Shown: positions 32,098 through 44,850, counted from the first letter of the stretch. The stretch: DNA of 64,000 nucleotides from Isoetes taiwanensis (GCA_021234155.1 JAJEKV010000005.1:17034089-17098088); one strand, 5' to 3'. The notes: generated by a model not told the origin, from the letters alone. Translations and numbers: made by a program.

Positions 32098-35000
32098 GAG
32101 TTGGTTCAATCCTTGGTCTCTTAGATTATCATACAGGGATTTGTTAAAGCATGAGGAAAAGTTTGTGGATCCATTGGAGATGCACAAGTATTGGGGACCA
32201 AAAGTGGAGAATAAACAATCCTATAGACTGAGGGCTCTGAAAAAAGAAAAGAAAGAGGCTTTTCTGAGTATTTACAGGCAATCTATGAGGAAAGGAATCA
32301 TGTTCAAAATGGAAGCGAGTTAGTCAAGTTATGGTTGTAGCATGGTTTTTGCATGATGTTAAAGGTAACGATATAGATTGGTTGAGTTTTTATAAGCATG
32401 CTTCAAAAAAAAAGGTCTTCAATGCTAAGGTAATCTCCTCATCGAGGAAGATAGTGGGACTAACAAAACACTAAAACCTATACAAGATTCAAAAATTATC
32501 ATTGAACCACAATTGGCTTCATCATATTCTAAAACCGTATGCCCCAAGAGACAGGAAATATGGTAATAGAAATTGTAGTTTTTATTTTGTTTAATTTGCA
32601 TTTTGTCTCAGAAATGAGCTTACATAACACAATGTGGTTTCAGCAAAGTTGGAAATGCAAAAAGAGATTTTACCTTTGGACATTCCGATAGTAAGTACTT
32701 TTGATAAATATTGTTCTCTTTTAATTTCTGGACTAGAATGTGGATTATATGATTTCTTAATTATAGAGCCTCATGTGGTGATTACTAGAAATGATGTAAA
32801 TTCTCTTATAATCATTGGATAGTTCATAGCCTAACCTTTGTGGTTATTGTGGTCATAGTTTTTGTGGTTTTAGGTAGATCTTAAATTGTAGTTCTTTAGT
32901 AGAATTGTGGTTTGGAGTTGTGAATTTATATTGTAGATTTGAAATTGTGGTATAGAATTGTGATTTAGAGTTTATGAATTTAGGTTGCAGTTTATATATT
33001 TGGGTTTGTTGTTTGTGGTTTATGATTTGTGGTTTGGGGTTAATGGATTTAGTTTATGAGTTGGGTATCTTGGTTTTGTGGATTGAGTGAATTTTATATT
33101 GTGTTTCATGTTCTGTAGTTTGTGGTTTATGGTTGCATGTTTTGGTTTGTGGATTGAGGGAATTTTATATTGTGTTCTGTAGTTTGTGGTTTTGCATTTG
33201 TGCTGGTTTGTGGTTTTGTGTTTATGAAGGTTAAATTGTGGTTAAGGATTTATACTTTGTGCTTTGTGGATTATATTTTATAGATTGGACCTGAATTATA
33301 GTGGGTGGAATATAGATTGTGGATTGAGCCTTTAATAAAGTTTCTTTAGATTGTGGAATATACTTTGTATGCCTGTAACTAATTTACTAACAAAATGGAA
33401 GGAGTCCACTGAATTGAAGGTGAAAGAGGTTGATTGCAGGCTACAACAATCATATAACAAATGGAAAGAGTTGAAGAAAACCTTTAGATCATTGAGGGAG
33501 AAGAAGGAGCATTATATGCAAGAAATTGTAGACATCAAATGCTTGATGCAAGGAATGACAAAGGAAGCAGTTGTAGGTGTGCAACAGGTGGTAGATATGA
33601 AGGAAGCCGAGGTAGTTAAAGTTATGGCATCATTGGTTGTTGTAGAGGAAGATCTTGATGCTATTGAGAAGAGGGACAATGATGAAATTGCAAAACTCAG
33701 ACCACGTCTTGAAAGGCTTATTGAAGGCTGCAATGTCCTTGAGAATGGGATTAAACTAGATCCTTATCTACCCGAGTCTATAGAAGCAAATTTCCTATTA
33801 GACTCACATGAACGTGTATGTCCTTATTGTAGAAGATTCTTTGGAATATGATGGGAAGCCACTGCCCTTTGTCACTACAGAGTGTAACCATCTTTACCAT
33901 ATTCTATGTTTGGCCGCATTATTAAAGTATGAGCAATAGTAAATTTTGATCTTAACAATAGTTATATTTTGATCATTACGCTCTTTAAATTGATTTGTAT
34001 AATTTCTTGTTTTCAGTTATAGGGATAAGTGTTGTAGCCAGTTTGTGACCAGATCATATCCGCCACTTGATTTCTTTGCATTTGGCGTGAAGAAAGTTGT
34101 ACACTCATATGGTATGTATAAGTGGTTAAGCAATCAACTTCTTAACATCATTTAATGTTGATGGTTTTGTTGGTTGTCATTTTAGATGTCCAGTTGAATC
34201 CCACATATGCAAGCACAAGTAGAGATAAGGGATATCTGTTCTCACATATAGAAGAGCAAAAGATCCAGGTGGAGAATGCAAGGCAACCTGAAATTGAGAA
34301 AGAAGAGCACACCGGGACAATCGAAAAGTGAGAGACAAGGTAATATAAAATTTAATAGTTTGTATTAGAATAACTTATGTTATTTTTCATTCTTCTTGTA
34401 TCTTGCTATATGCGTGCTTCAAATTGCAGTCAAATCTAAATGAAGAGTCAAGTGCAAGATATGGTGATGCCTCCAAATTTACGTCCAAGTGCGGTGATGC
34501 CAAAAGCTACAATGGACCTTTTCTATTTGGAGCTCCTAGCCCTTCTAGCTTTACCAAGCAGAACTTTCCACCGCATCCCACCGCATGATCCTAAAACCCA
34601 CTTTCTACCTTCAACAAGGAGGATAAGCTCAATAAACCCTCTAGCTCTACCAAACAAACGGAGTCCACCGGCGTCTAAAAACCGCTTTTCTAGCTTCAAC
34701 AATAAGGAGAAGTTCGTTGCATTCAAAAAAATACTTTTGTAGTAGAAGTCAAAGATTTCATATCCGGTTGGTTTAAGATACTAATTTTTATTATTCTTTT
34801 GATAGTTCTACTATTATTCATCATACTAAGCTATAGTTTCTTTATAGCAAATTGGAAACCGAAAATGTCAAGAGATATCTACTAGAAAACCCAAAGGTAT
34901 TTTTTCTTCACTTTTGTTCCATTACAGTTAGTAAATTAGTGTACTAATTCTCTAAATAAGTAGCAACTCTCTTGGCTCAAGAAATACAATTTGATGATGA

Positions 35001-35290
35001 CAATGTAATGTCAAATAGCATTTTACCTCAATCACCATCCACAAAACAACCAAGTAAGATACCGCATTGATTGAGTTAAAAGGTTTTCCATTTTTTCCTA
35101 GCTTCTTTTTTGTCTCGTTGTTCCTCAATATTTGACCGTTGTTTCTTGTTGTTTTTACTAGTACCTGACAATTCTGGTGGAGATATGCTGTTCAAAGTGA
35201 AGAAAACGGATCTTATTATATCTGGAAGTGATTGTGCATCATCTTCAACCATCAAGAGAATCAGGTTGTCTAAAAACTATTGATCTTTGA
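32087..35290 (+). pseudogene. Element B gene 1: coiled-coil plus RING-like zinc protein
   Basis: Likely exons: 32100-32322 (HEEKFVDPLEMHKYWGPK ...), 32337-32430 (VAWFLHDVKGNDIDWLSFYK), 32643-32822, and 33351-33926. The last begins after a TTGTGGTTT-rich intron and encodes a coiled coil (CRLQQSYNKWKELKKTFRSL ... IAKLRPRLERLIEG) of about 110 residues, then VCPYCRRFFG and, after one frame change, YDGKPLPFVTTECNHLYHIL with CLAALL. A 90-bp intron (GT at 33927, CAG ending 34016) joins to NYRDKCCSQF, completing the Cys/His cluster. Later pieces lie at 34190-34340 and 35165-35265. Build and zinc spacing match gene 1 of element A, although sequence identity is low, which argues for a conserved role in the family. 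The function is not known; RING-like folds often bind E2 enzymes or DNA-bound partners. Confidence 0.6.
32825..33345 (+). repeat. TTGTGGTTT-rich array (left)
   Basis: About twenty loose copies of (T/A)TTGTGGTTT or TTGTGGATT in 500 bp, in one orientation, lying in what appears to be an intron of gene 1. The mirror array is at 55020-55460. Confidence 0.7.
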
Positions 35291-35340
35291 TTTTAATGGT
35301 GTGCTTTGGAAATTTTAACCAAACTAGTAGGAATGTCATA

Positions 35341-35757
35341 CCAAGGGTGGATCCACCATCGAACTTTGATGCTTTCCAAAACAAAGATGGTGGTATTCGG
35401 AAAGGTTTATTCGAGTTTCTTGGCGGGTGTATAAACTAGTTTAACATTGCAATATGGGCTGATTTCGATGGTACCATCTTGAACCCTCGATAACTAAAAA
35501 GTTCTTTCCGGAAGATATAAGGAGTGCATTAATATTCCAAAGGGGGTCTAAAGGAACTCACTAGAGCATGCACTAAAAGTTAATAAAATCAATATTGACT
35601 TCAAGATTCTGAGAAAGTGTACAACCACAAACCTCATGCGTGATCATATAAAGTGGTCAATACACTCTTGGTTGATGACCATCCGTACAAAGCTTACAAA
35701 AATGCCCGACCCACTATAGTCACTCCTATCACCTTCAATCTCGAAATGAGGTGATCG
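35341..35757 (+). pseudogene. FCP1/NIF-type phosphatase-like domain, broken
   Basis: The plus strand reads GGIRKGLFEFLGGC, then FNIAIWADFDGTILNP, then FFPEDIRSALIFQRGSKG, and finally NTLLVDDHPYKAYKNARPTI with VTPITF. This is the order of the FCP1 homology (NIF) HAD phosphatase domain: RPGLxEFL, F-x-(V/I)-x-IWS, FF...L.F, and LVDDSPxKAxxNPxNAI.P. The N-terminal DLDGTL nucleophile loop is not in the expected place. Members dephosphorylate the RNA polymerase II tail or other phosphoproteins. Stops and frame changes occur. Being absent from element A, it is probably cargo of element B, although a separate earlier insertion cannot be excluded. Confidence 0.6.
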
Positions 35758-36066
35758 AGATTATTGTACCAAAGTTTTGAAGCCATGGTTGTTGGGCCTT
35801 TCTTCCTGATAGTGTTGTTATATATGACAACATCATCCAATAGAAAATTGGTTGGATGATATCTCCGAAAAATTTTATTGTGGCTATGAAGAAGAAGAAC
35901 AAGATCTGATTATTACTAGAATCTATAAACTATTTTAGATCTAATTTGTTACAAAACATTGTGTAAGATATCTAAAATCTACTTTGAAATCTAAATGTGT
36001 TAAAACTACATTTCCTTTGTGAATTTTGCATTTGTTTCCTTGGATTGTATTATGTACCTTAATAAC

Positions 36067-36580
36067 AGATTGAGAAAGAGGAGCGATCCCTAGTAGAATT
36101 GCTCGACAACTTTCTACCCATGGTGTATATTGCCGAGTCCAACCCAATCACTATAACGAGGACAGAACTAGACATTTTGGACAATGAGACACGATGGCTT
36201 AATAATAATATCATCGATCCGTTCATGAGGTAAATTGTTGCATACCCATGGATTGTACTTTCTATTGTGACTTTTTAAAGCATGAGTGTTTTGTTTAGAA
36301 ATGTCCGCTACATTTGGATAGGAAACGAAGAAAACAAGTATACATATGTCATGCACTAACATATGGATATATAAAAATGAAAAGAAACTTGTTATATCCA
36401 AATTGTTGCCGGATTGGATATGGACCATTGTGCATGTCCGATTATTCCTATGTGCCATACTGAACCATTGAACTACACCGTGATATAGGGTCTTTTAGCC
36501 CCCTAACAATTACACTTATCCAAATTATATTGCACTTTGATAGCCTTGGTTGTCAAAGGTATGATTGGACACCATCGGCG
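36067..36580 (+). pseudogene. Possible Ulp1-like (C48) cysteine protease fragment
   Basis: Exon 36067-36230 reads QIEKEERSLVELLDNFLPMV ... NPITITRTELDILDNETRWL then NNNIIDPFMR and ends at a GTAAAT donor. An IT+xxLxxL followed by WLN-x3-I-x3-M is the N-terminal block of Ulp1/SENP SUMO proteases. A candidate acceptor (TTTAG at about 36299) starts a further piece; at 36450-36575 two frames give CPIIPMCHTE and IILHFDSLGC, which resemble the IIP(I/M)C...HW and (I)LHLDSLG strand around the catalytic His and Asp, with the His-Trp pair lost. The Cys/Gln region is not readable. Ulp1-like proteases are frequent passengers of plant DNA transposons. Confidence 0.45.
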
Positions 36581-36949
36581 GTGAAGTGGTCAATTTGTAA
36601 ATTCAAATGTAAACTTATTTTGATCATGTAGGAATTGACTTTCCTCTTATAACAAAGTTAATAGAAGCTTTGGCCAAGCTTTCCCCACGAAAGCAGCCAA
36701 TTCAAAGAGAATTTGGCGGTGGTGCCATCTTAGCCCTCATCCTCCAATCGATGGTTATTCATGTGGATTGTATATTTGTATATTTGCTAAAATCATCATG
36801 GAGGAAGATGCTTTATATATAGAATTGGTTACAGTATTCAAACCGATGTTTTACACCAGAGGTTGTATCTAGTATAAGGGATTATTTGATTATTTGTATA
36901 TGTAATCAAGTTTTTAGAGATTATGGATATAACTTCTAATAGACATAAG

Positions 36950-37480
36950 ATTACTTGCTTATTTAGATTTTGAATACATTGTAAACACAAAGTTGGAGTT
37001 GAATTGGCGGTTATGTTTATGTAGTAACAAGCCACAAAGAGAATTGGAGTTTGAGTTTGTGTATTGTAATACATATGAGATTACTTGCTTATTCATATTT
37101 GAATATATTGTAAACACAAAATTAGAGTTGAATTGGAAGTTTGAGTTTATGTAGTAGCAAGCCACAAAGAGAATTGGAGTTTTAGTTTGTGGAGTTTGTG
37201 TTTGTGTAGTAACAAGCCACAAAAGAATTGGAATTTGAGTTTGTGGAGTTTGAGTTTGTGTAGTAACAAACCACAAAGGGAAATGGAGTTGAGTTTGTGG
37301 TTTGAGTTTGTAATCGCTTGTTGTTTGTTTGTGGAGTTTGAGTTTATAAAGAGAATTGGAGTTTGAGTTTGTGGTGAGAATTAGAGTTTGAGTTTGCGGA
37401 GTTTTGTTTTTCTAATTGGAGTTTGAGTTTGTGGTTTGAGTTTGTGTAGTTAGTTTATTTTTCCTTTTGGAGTTTTAGAG
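36950..37480. repeat. GT-rich degenerate repeat
   Basis: Units of GAGTTTGTGTAGTAACAAGCC, ACAAAGAGAATTGGAGTTTG and GAGTTTGTGG recur over about 500 bp with variable order. The open frames on the minus strand (TQTQTPQTQIPIL...) only translate the repeat. Confidence 0.85.
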
Positions 37481-37562
37481 TCCGTTTTCTTAAGGACACT
37501 TTTTTAAGGACCTCTCTAAGGACTTAGTCTAAATGCAAAGTCCCTCAACGATGATGGGGAAG

Positions 37563-38389
37563 TGTTAGAACTTCATGTTCATATCATAATCTTAAATATG
37601 AATAGTCAAGGGTTATCTGATTGTCATGATTATTTGTTCGAGGGGACATGTTGTAGGGCCGAAAAAGGTCGAGAGTTAACATGGTAAAGGGAAAATCCAT
37701 TATTCACACGGAGGTGCAACCAGAGATTGATTGATCCCGTGTGTGAGAATGTATAAAAGACAATTAGAAGACAATGGGACATGTAAATAATGTAAATAGA
37801 AATTATGATATTACAAAGAGACAATGGTCTAATGGTTAAATATTGAACCATTGACTTATTGTTATTTTACGAGTTTGAAATCTGGTCCAATAGGGAAATG
37901 ACCGAGATGCTTATATATCGGTTCCAATGGATCACGCACAAAGGAACACTAGAGCAGATCGGTCGAGCTTAACGCGAATCCAATGTTAAATAAAACAAAG
38001 ATGTATAGAATCAAGACAAAGTGAATCATATAGGGTTCCGAGCAATTGAACTAAGGTTTGTGGTGTTAAAGGTAGATTGAGATTGATTCATTCTTATTGC
38101 TACAGAGTCCCGTTGAAGTGAAATTATATTACTATTGTATAAGGGTTCGATAATGGTTTCATATTCATAGTTAAATATAAAAGCTTAACCATAGTGATCT
38201 AATGTTGTTAAGGAAATTAATGAGATATGAGGTTGTGATGATCTCATGATTTGTAGGATTTGTATTGTTGTATTGCTGAAGATACTATGATTGAAGTGAT
38301 TATTAAACATATTGCTTAAAGCATAACAAAGTGTCAAGGCAAATTGTTCATGAAAATAACAGTGATTCTAACAGACTAATTTTCTTACA
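37563..38389 (+). repeat. 5' LTR of the Copia fossil
   Basis: 827 bp, starting TGTTAGAACTTCATG and ending TTCTTACA, followed at once by the primer-binding site. Confidence 0.93.
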
Positions 38390-41300
38390 TTGGTATCAAA
38401 CAGCAAGGATGTCTAGCAGGTTTTGGTGCTGGCTTACTTGAATGCCATTGAGGTGTTTAAAGGTGACTCACGGATTCCAAGTTTGGAAGGAGAAAATAAA
38501 GCAAGTTTTACAAGTTGAAGATTTGTGGGAGCTGATTGAAGGGGATGATCCTGAAACAAGCTCCAGAGGCAGAGTTCATGATGTAATTGAACAAGGAAGC
38601 TCCTCAACTAATGGGGAGCAATCTGAAGAAACTTAGACCGAAGAAAGTTGTTACAAGTTCTAAAGGAGGCTCTGTGAAGTTACTGAAAACTAAGGGAGGC
38701 TCAAGGTATAATTATGAGCAAAGTAGGGTCAAAAGAGGTATGAGTCCTAAACAAATGTGGAAGTATTTGATGATGACTTATGAAGAGAAAAAACATCTTC
38801 TCAAATAGATGTGTTGGAAAATGAACTTAGAAGACTGGAAGTTTTGAGAAAAGGATGATGTTAATGAATTTTTCCAAACCTTTGATAACATCATTGCTGA
38901 TTTGGAAGGTGCGGGGGTTTTACACTCAACAACAAAGGTGGTTTTGGCAATCTCAAGATCAAAAGCAAGTCTTGGAAATGTTTCTATTTTCATTAGAACA
39001 ATAGCAAAGACTAGGTCACGATCTTGAGAAAAGATGATCTTTGCAAAGGTAGAACAAACAAAGGTCATGGAAGAAGAAGATACTTGCTCGGATCTTGTTT
39101 ACAAAAAGGAAAGGGAAATCTGAAAATCGATCTAAAGGTAAAATTGGTCCATGCTTTAATTGTAATCAGCTAGGGCACATTTAAGATAAACTGTCCTAAC
39201 TTGAACAAAGAGATATATTGCTATAACTGTGGGGAAGAGGGCATTTTGCCTCAACTTGTTCTACACCTAAGGATGCAAGCAAGGGCAGGGGAAGAGGAGG
39301 AAGGTCTGGTTTCAACTTCAGAGGAAGAGGGAGAGGCAGGGGCAGAAATGCAGAAGAAAATGTTGCAGAAGAAGTTTTTCTGGAAGAGGAGGAAGCTGAA
39401 GAAAACGATGAGGTAAGAAATTGCAAATTGTTTGCAACTTGTGAAAAACATATTGATAAGAATGATGATCTTTTGATTTTAGATAGTGGAGCAGAAAAGT
39501 CAATTGCATGCGCGAGAAAAATCTTGAAAGAATGCAAGGGAACAAATGGAGGCCATGTGCAAGTTGGGAATGGGGATTTGCAAAAAAATAAAAGATGTTG
39601 GAGTGTTGGGACTTTTTGATTTGAATGGAAGAAGTGTGAATTTGCAAAATGTTCTATGTGTGCCAAGCCTTGTTATTCTATTTCCCAACTTGTAGACATG
39701 GGATTTAAAGTTGTCTTTGAACAAATGGATTGCAAAATCTATGAAGGGAATGAACTCAAATTTTTGGGAAGAAGAGTTGAAAACTTGTTTGGCATAAATG
39801 CTAGAAACTTTGAATAATCCATAAATCTCATAACAAAACCTGATATTGAAACTTGGCATGAAAGATTGGGATATTCAAATTTCAAAAACATTGAATTCAT
39901 GATCAAACAGGGATGGATCAAATCAGATATATTGAAGGAGAATCATGTTTGCAAAGGTTGTTAGTTAGGCAAACATTCAAGATTGCCTTTCACAAAAGGA
40001 TAAAGGAAAGCTAAAGATGTTCTTGAGTTGATTCATACTGACTTATGTGGGCCTTTGAATGTGAAAGGAATTACTGGGAAACGATATTTCATAACATTTG
40101 TGGATGATTTTAGCAGGAGAACCAAAGTATACTGCTTGAGAACAAAAGATCTGGCTTATGAAGCCTTCAAAACATTTGCTGCTGAAGCTGAATGTCAAAC
40201 AGGAAAAATGATCAAGTGTGTACGTTCAGATAGAGGTGGTGAGTATCTCTCTTACAAATTTAGGAAATATTGCATAAGTAGGGGAATAAAAAGACAGTTC
40301 ACATGCAGTTATACACCCCAACAGAATGGGGTTGCAGAAAGGAAAAATAAATCCATTTTAAATGCTGTGAGATCCATGCTTAAGCATGCAGGTCTATCAA
40401 ACTTCCTTTGGGAAGAAGCAGTTAAGACTGCTGTGCTAGTGCAAAATGTTCTACCTACCAAAAGCTTACAAGGTATGTGTCCAGAATATTTGTGGTTAGG
40501 AAACATGCCTAACTTTGAAAAATACAGGGTATATGGTTGCTTGGGAAATACACATATTCCAAAGGAAAACAAGCTCAAACTAGATGATAGATCCCTGATT
40601 ACATATTTGGTAGGGTATGATGAGCATTCAAAAGGTTATAGAATGTATAACCTAGAGAAAAGAAATGTTATAGTTAGTAGAGATGTGGTTTTGTGGAAGG
40701 AGAGTTGTACGCACTCCAAGACTATGGAAAAGATCTAGAATAATGCCAAATCATTAGAGGACAAAGAATGCAAATCTAAAGATACAGCAGACTTTGGTTG
40801 ACAAAGATGGATACAAATCCCAAGAATGATAATGTTAATGAGGGAGAAAACATAGAAGACAATGCAAACAATGAGGAAGACCATGAAAATGAAGAAGATG
40901 TAAGGGAAAAACCCAAGAGAAGATCAGAAGTTGAAAGACTAATGAAGAAGGCTGATTTTGATACTAAGCTTTATGGCGTAAAAAGAGGATGGCGTAAGTT
41001 CCGTGTTGCAGCTACATGAAAAGGACCCCAGAGGCACTTATAATAATGCAAACAGGAGTATCTGAGACCTTTGATGAAGCAATGAATAGTGTGGATGCAA
41101 ATAAATGGAAAGAGGCCATGAATGAAGAAATAAACTCCTTTGATAGGACGTCTACATATGAATTGGTTGATCTGCCAAAAGGAAAGCAAACAGTAGGAAA
41201 TAAATGGATATATAAACTGAAAAGAAATGCGTGATGGAAGTCCTAAATTTAAGGCAAGGCTGGTTGCAGGGATATACACAAAAGAAAGGCATAGACTTTG

Positions 41301-42669
41301 AGGAAACGTACTCACCAAGTGGTTAAACTAACTAGTATCGTGGATGATTATCTCGGTTGCAAATGCATTAAATTTAGATTTGCATCATATGGACGTTTGT
41401 ACTGCTTTTCTTAATGCTGAATTAGAAGAAGAAGTCTACATGAGGCAAGCTCAGGGCTATGAAAAGGGCAAAGACAAAGTTTGGAAACTAAACTGAGCTG
41501 CTTATGGTTTAAAACATGCCCTAAGACAATGGTACATGTGTATCAATCAATATTTGAAAGAGCAGGGTTTTGAAAAATTGAAATGTGTATATTTTAAGAA
41601 AAGAAGACAAATTTTGTATAATGGCCATATATGTGGATGATTGCATCCTAGCTGCTAATTAAACCAATGCAAAGAGATTCTCAAAAGGAGATACAAAATG
41701 ACAGACTTGGGAGAACTGTCTAAATTCTTGGGCATACAGGTGAAAAGATGTCGGGAGAAAGGATTGATTTCTCTCTGTCAAAATGATTATATTGATACAG
41801 TGCTGGAAAAGTTTAACATGGAGAATTGCAATCCAAAGAAAAGTGCCCATTCTACCTGGAACAAAATTGTCAAAGGACATGAGTCCAAAAACAGATAAGG
41901 AAAGAATAAGAATGTCAAAGATACCTTATAGACAACTTGTAGGATGCTTGCTCTTTGTTGCAAATAATACTAGGACAGACATAGCCTTTGTGGTGAATAA
42001 TTTGAGCAGATTTAATAGTGATCCAGGTTATGGTCATTGGCAGGTTGCAAAGAAAGTGCTGAGATATCTAAAGGGATCAAAATATAAAGGAGTAATGTAC
42101 AGTACTAAAGATCTGAAAAATGAAGGCATATAGTGATGCGTAAATGGTGTGGAGATGTTGATGAAAGAAAATCAACTTTGGGTTATGTTCTGTTTTTAGG
42201 TGGTGGACCTATAAGTTGGAGGAGTAAAAAGAAAACTTCTATTGCACTCTCAACTGCTGAATCTGAATATGCATCCACAACTTTGGCAGCAAAAGAAATT
42301 GTATGGGCAAGGAGATTTTTAGAAGAACTTGGTATTAAGCAAGAAGGGAGTACAGTTCTATTCTGTGATAATCAAAGTTGTATTGCAATGACTAAAAATC
42401 CAGTTTTGCATGAGAGGACTAAGCATATAGAAATGGAAATGCACTTCATCAGGGATATGGTGAGCAAGGAAGAAATAAGCTTAAAATACATTTGCTCAGA
42501 AGAACAGATAGCAGATATAATGACTAAAGTCTTAGGAGGAAAAAGGTTTCAGAAATTAACATACTTGTTGAATTGCAAAGAGACTGAAAGATTGTGATCA
42601 GAAACAGGAAATATTGAGATTAACATGCTGATTGAACTACAATGCAAGATTATGATCTGAAGGGGGAAA

Positions 42670-43653
42670 TGTTAGAACTTCATGTTCATATCATAATCTT
42701 AAATATGAATAGTCACTGAAGGTTATACAGTTGTCATGATTATTTGTTCAGGGACATGTTGTAGCACAGAAAAGGTCAGAGTTAACATGGTAAAAGGGAA
42801 AATCCATTATTCACAGGTGCAGCCAGAGATTGATTGATCCTGTGTGAGAATGTATAAAAGACAATTAGAAGACAATGGGACATGTAAATAATGTAAATAG
42901 ACGATTATGATATTACAAAGAGACAATGGTCTAATGGTCCACTGCGTGCAAAATCGACAAAAACCCCTTGTAAATTTTTTCAAAACCCCTTTCCAGTTGG
43001 TCCTCAAAAGCTAATATATGCGGTTTAAAGGGAAAAACAAACCCTTTCGGTCACTCACATGGTTTGTACGGCCAAAACTATTGAACCCCCTTGGTCTAAT
43101 GGTTAAATTTGAACCATTATTTTACGCTTTAAAATCTAGGTCCAATAGGAAATGACCGGGATGCTTATATATCGGTTCCAATGGATCACGACAAAAAGGA
43201 ACACTAGATCGGTCAGGCTTAACCGAATCCAACTGCTAAATAAAACAAAGATGTATAGAATCAAGACAAGAATCATATAGCGTTCGAGCAATTGAACTAA
43301 GGTTTGTGGTGTTAAAGGTAGATTGAGATTGATTCATTCTTATTGCTACAAGAGTCTGCTTGAAGTGAAATTATATTACTATGGTATAAGGGTTCGATAA
43401 TGGTTTCATATTCATAGTTAAATGTAAAGCTTAACCATAGTGATCTAATGTTGTTAAGGAAATTAATGAGATATGAGGTTGTGATGATCTCATGATTTGT
43501 AGGATTTGTATTGTTGTATTGCTGAAGATACTATATGATTGAAGTGATTATTAAACATATTGCTTAAAGCATAACAAAGTGTCAAGGCAAATTATTCATG
43601 AAAATAGTCTGATAACATTGTGACAGTGATTCTAACAGACTAATTTTCTTACA
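42670..43653 (+). repeat. 3' LTR of the Copia fossil
   Basis: 984 bp; same ends as the 5' LTR. It is longer mainly because of a 165-bp insertion at 42939-43103. Confidence 0.93.
42939..43103. repeat. 165-bp insertion in the 3' LTR with 12-bp flanking repeat
   Basis: Absent from the 5' LTR. TGGTCTAATGGT stands on both sides (42927-42938 and 43092-43103). The inserted DNA (CCACTGCGTGCAAAATCGAC ... TTGAACCCCC) has no poly-A, no clear inverted ends and no coding capacity. The 12-bp duplication fits a retroposon or a double-strand-break filler. Confidence 0.75.
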
Positions 43654-43890
43654 GGAAGCCCCCCACCTCACTCATCCTTTGCAAAGTCCCTCAACGACGA
43701 TGGGGAAGCGCCCCCACCTCACTCATCCCATCGCTCGGGGATCGCCCCATCTCACCCATCCTATTCGAGGAGAAGCACCCCCATCTCACTCATCCTGCTC
43801 GAGGGGAAACGGCCCACCTCACTCATCGACCTCACTCTCGAGAAGGAAGCTCGAGGAGGAAGTGCCCCCATCTCACTGGCTCACTCACTC
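43654..43890. repeat. Minisatellite at the Copia insertion site
   Basis: Removing the Copia element joins 37562 to 43659 and yields two head-to-tail 50-bp units: TGCAAAGTCCCTCAACGA(T/C)G then ATGGGGAAG, CCCCCCACC and TCACTCATCC. Three to four more degenerate units with CCCCCA(C/T)CTCACTCATCC follow to 43890. The array lies in the interior of element B. Confidence 0.8.
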
Positions 43891-43894
43891 ACTT

Positions 43895-44850
43895 TCTTTT
43901 TTCTTTTTAGTTGTTGTTGTTTGGGGTTTTATGCATGGTACCATTTTGTATACTTTTCAGCCCAGATTATATATACGTAAGCACCTCCATGTCTCCATGT
44001 CTCGGATGTATTCATGCATGGTACCATTTTGTATACAATTATCAACACATACCCACAAGCATATCATTCACAACCACCCTCTAAGACCTTTAAGAGACAC
44101 TATACTACACCCTTTAGATGGCTACTCCCTCGAGGTTATACACCCCCTCTAGGTAGCCACCCTAGAGGTTAGATCATGTCAGCCATCATAGTGGGATATC
44201 CACTCCGACTTTATTGGAACCTATCTCGGCCACCCTTCTGCCTTTTGTAAATCTCCGTTTAAAAATCTTCGTTCGAGGTCGTTAGAACTCGGGCCAATGT
44301 AATTGTAGGGTATCCCCTACGCACACCATAGGTCCATCCCCCTTGGATGTCTCCAAAGGTTTGTCAACAAGGCCCAATCACATGATACTTAATCACTTCT
44401 AGGTGCATCTTATATACACATGCTACTTTTGCTTCTTTGGCATGTGGGATATTGGTGTGGGATATTGATAGGTTTAGGGTTTTTGTGCTATTGGACTACT
44501 CTACCACGTAAGACATAGATCCAAAATTACTTTAACATTCATGAATACAAAATTCAAACTTAACATCCTTGGATTTGAACCTAACACCTATTCAATATCT
44601 ATCAAATGAACAAACCAACACACCTTTTGAATGTATATTACTTATTAAGGAAACATTAATAACATAGTCTAAACAATAACATTATCGTACAAGCACAGAA
44701 AACACAAGTAGAAGAATACAAGATGTATCAACTCATCATCATCATCATTATTTATTAAAACATCAATACATCAAAGTCATCATCATGACAATCCAGATGG
44801 TAAGTGGCTTTGATCTGTTTATCATCATCATCATTTGCTCACAACAATGT
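43895..44850. other. No gene recognised; interior of element B
   Basis: Contains a repeated ATGCATGGTACCATTTTGTA (43931-43950 and 44016-44035) and CATCAT runs (44737-44755, 44821-44836). These lie beyond the 3' end of the minus-strand transposase gene and may be its UTR. Confidence 0.4.

Larger units (their letters stand above)
37558..43658 (+). mobile_element. Copia LTR retrotransposon (fossil), with target duplication GGAAG
   Basis: Family Copia (Pseudoviridae type), plus strand. LTRs at 37563-38389 and 42670-43653 begin TGTTAGAACTTCATG and end TTTTCTTACA; GGAAG flanks both (37558-37562, 43654-43658). The primer site TTGGTATCAAACAGC follows the 5' LTR and a purine tract GAAGGGGGAAA precedes the 3' LTR. 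Parts in order: gag with zinc knuckles (about 38420-39240), protease (about 39470), integrase (about 39830-40740, with the longest open stretch), RT (about 41080-42130), RNase H (about 42133-42597). Integrase before RT fixes the family. The element looks structurally whole but is inactive, its coding region being broken in at least half a dozen places. LTRs are close but visibly diverged, so it is of moderate age. It lies inside element B, within a tandem repeat. Confidence 0.93.

Noticed and set aside
43654-43890. CRISPR-like regular repeat
   Set aside because: Repeats are imperfect and contiguous without unique spacers, in plant-type DNA; it is a minisatellite.
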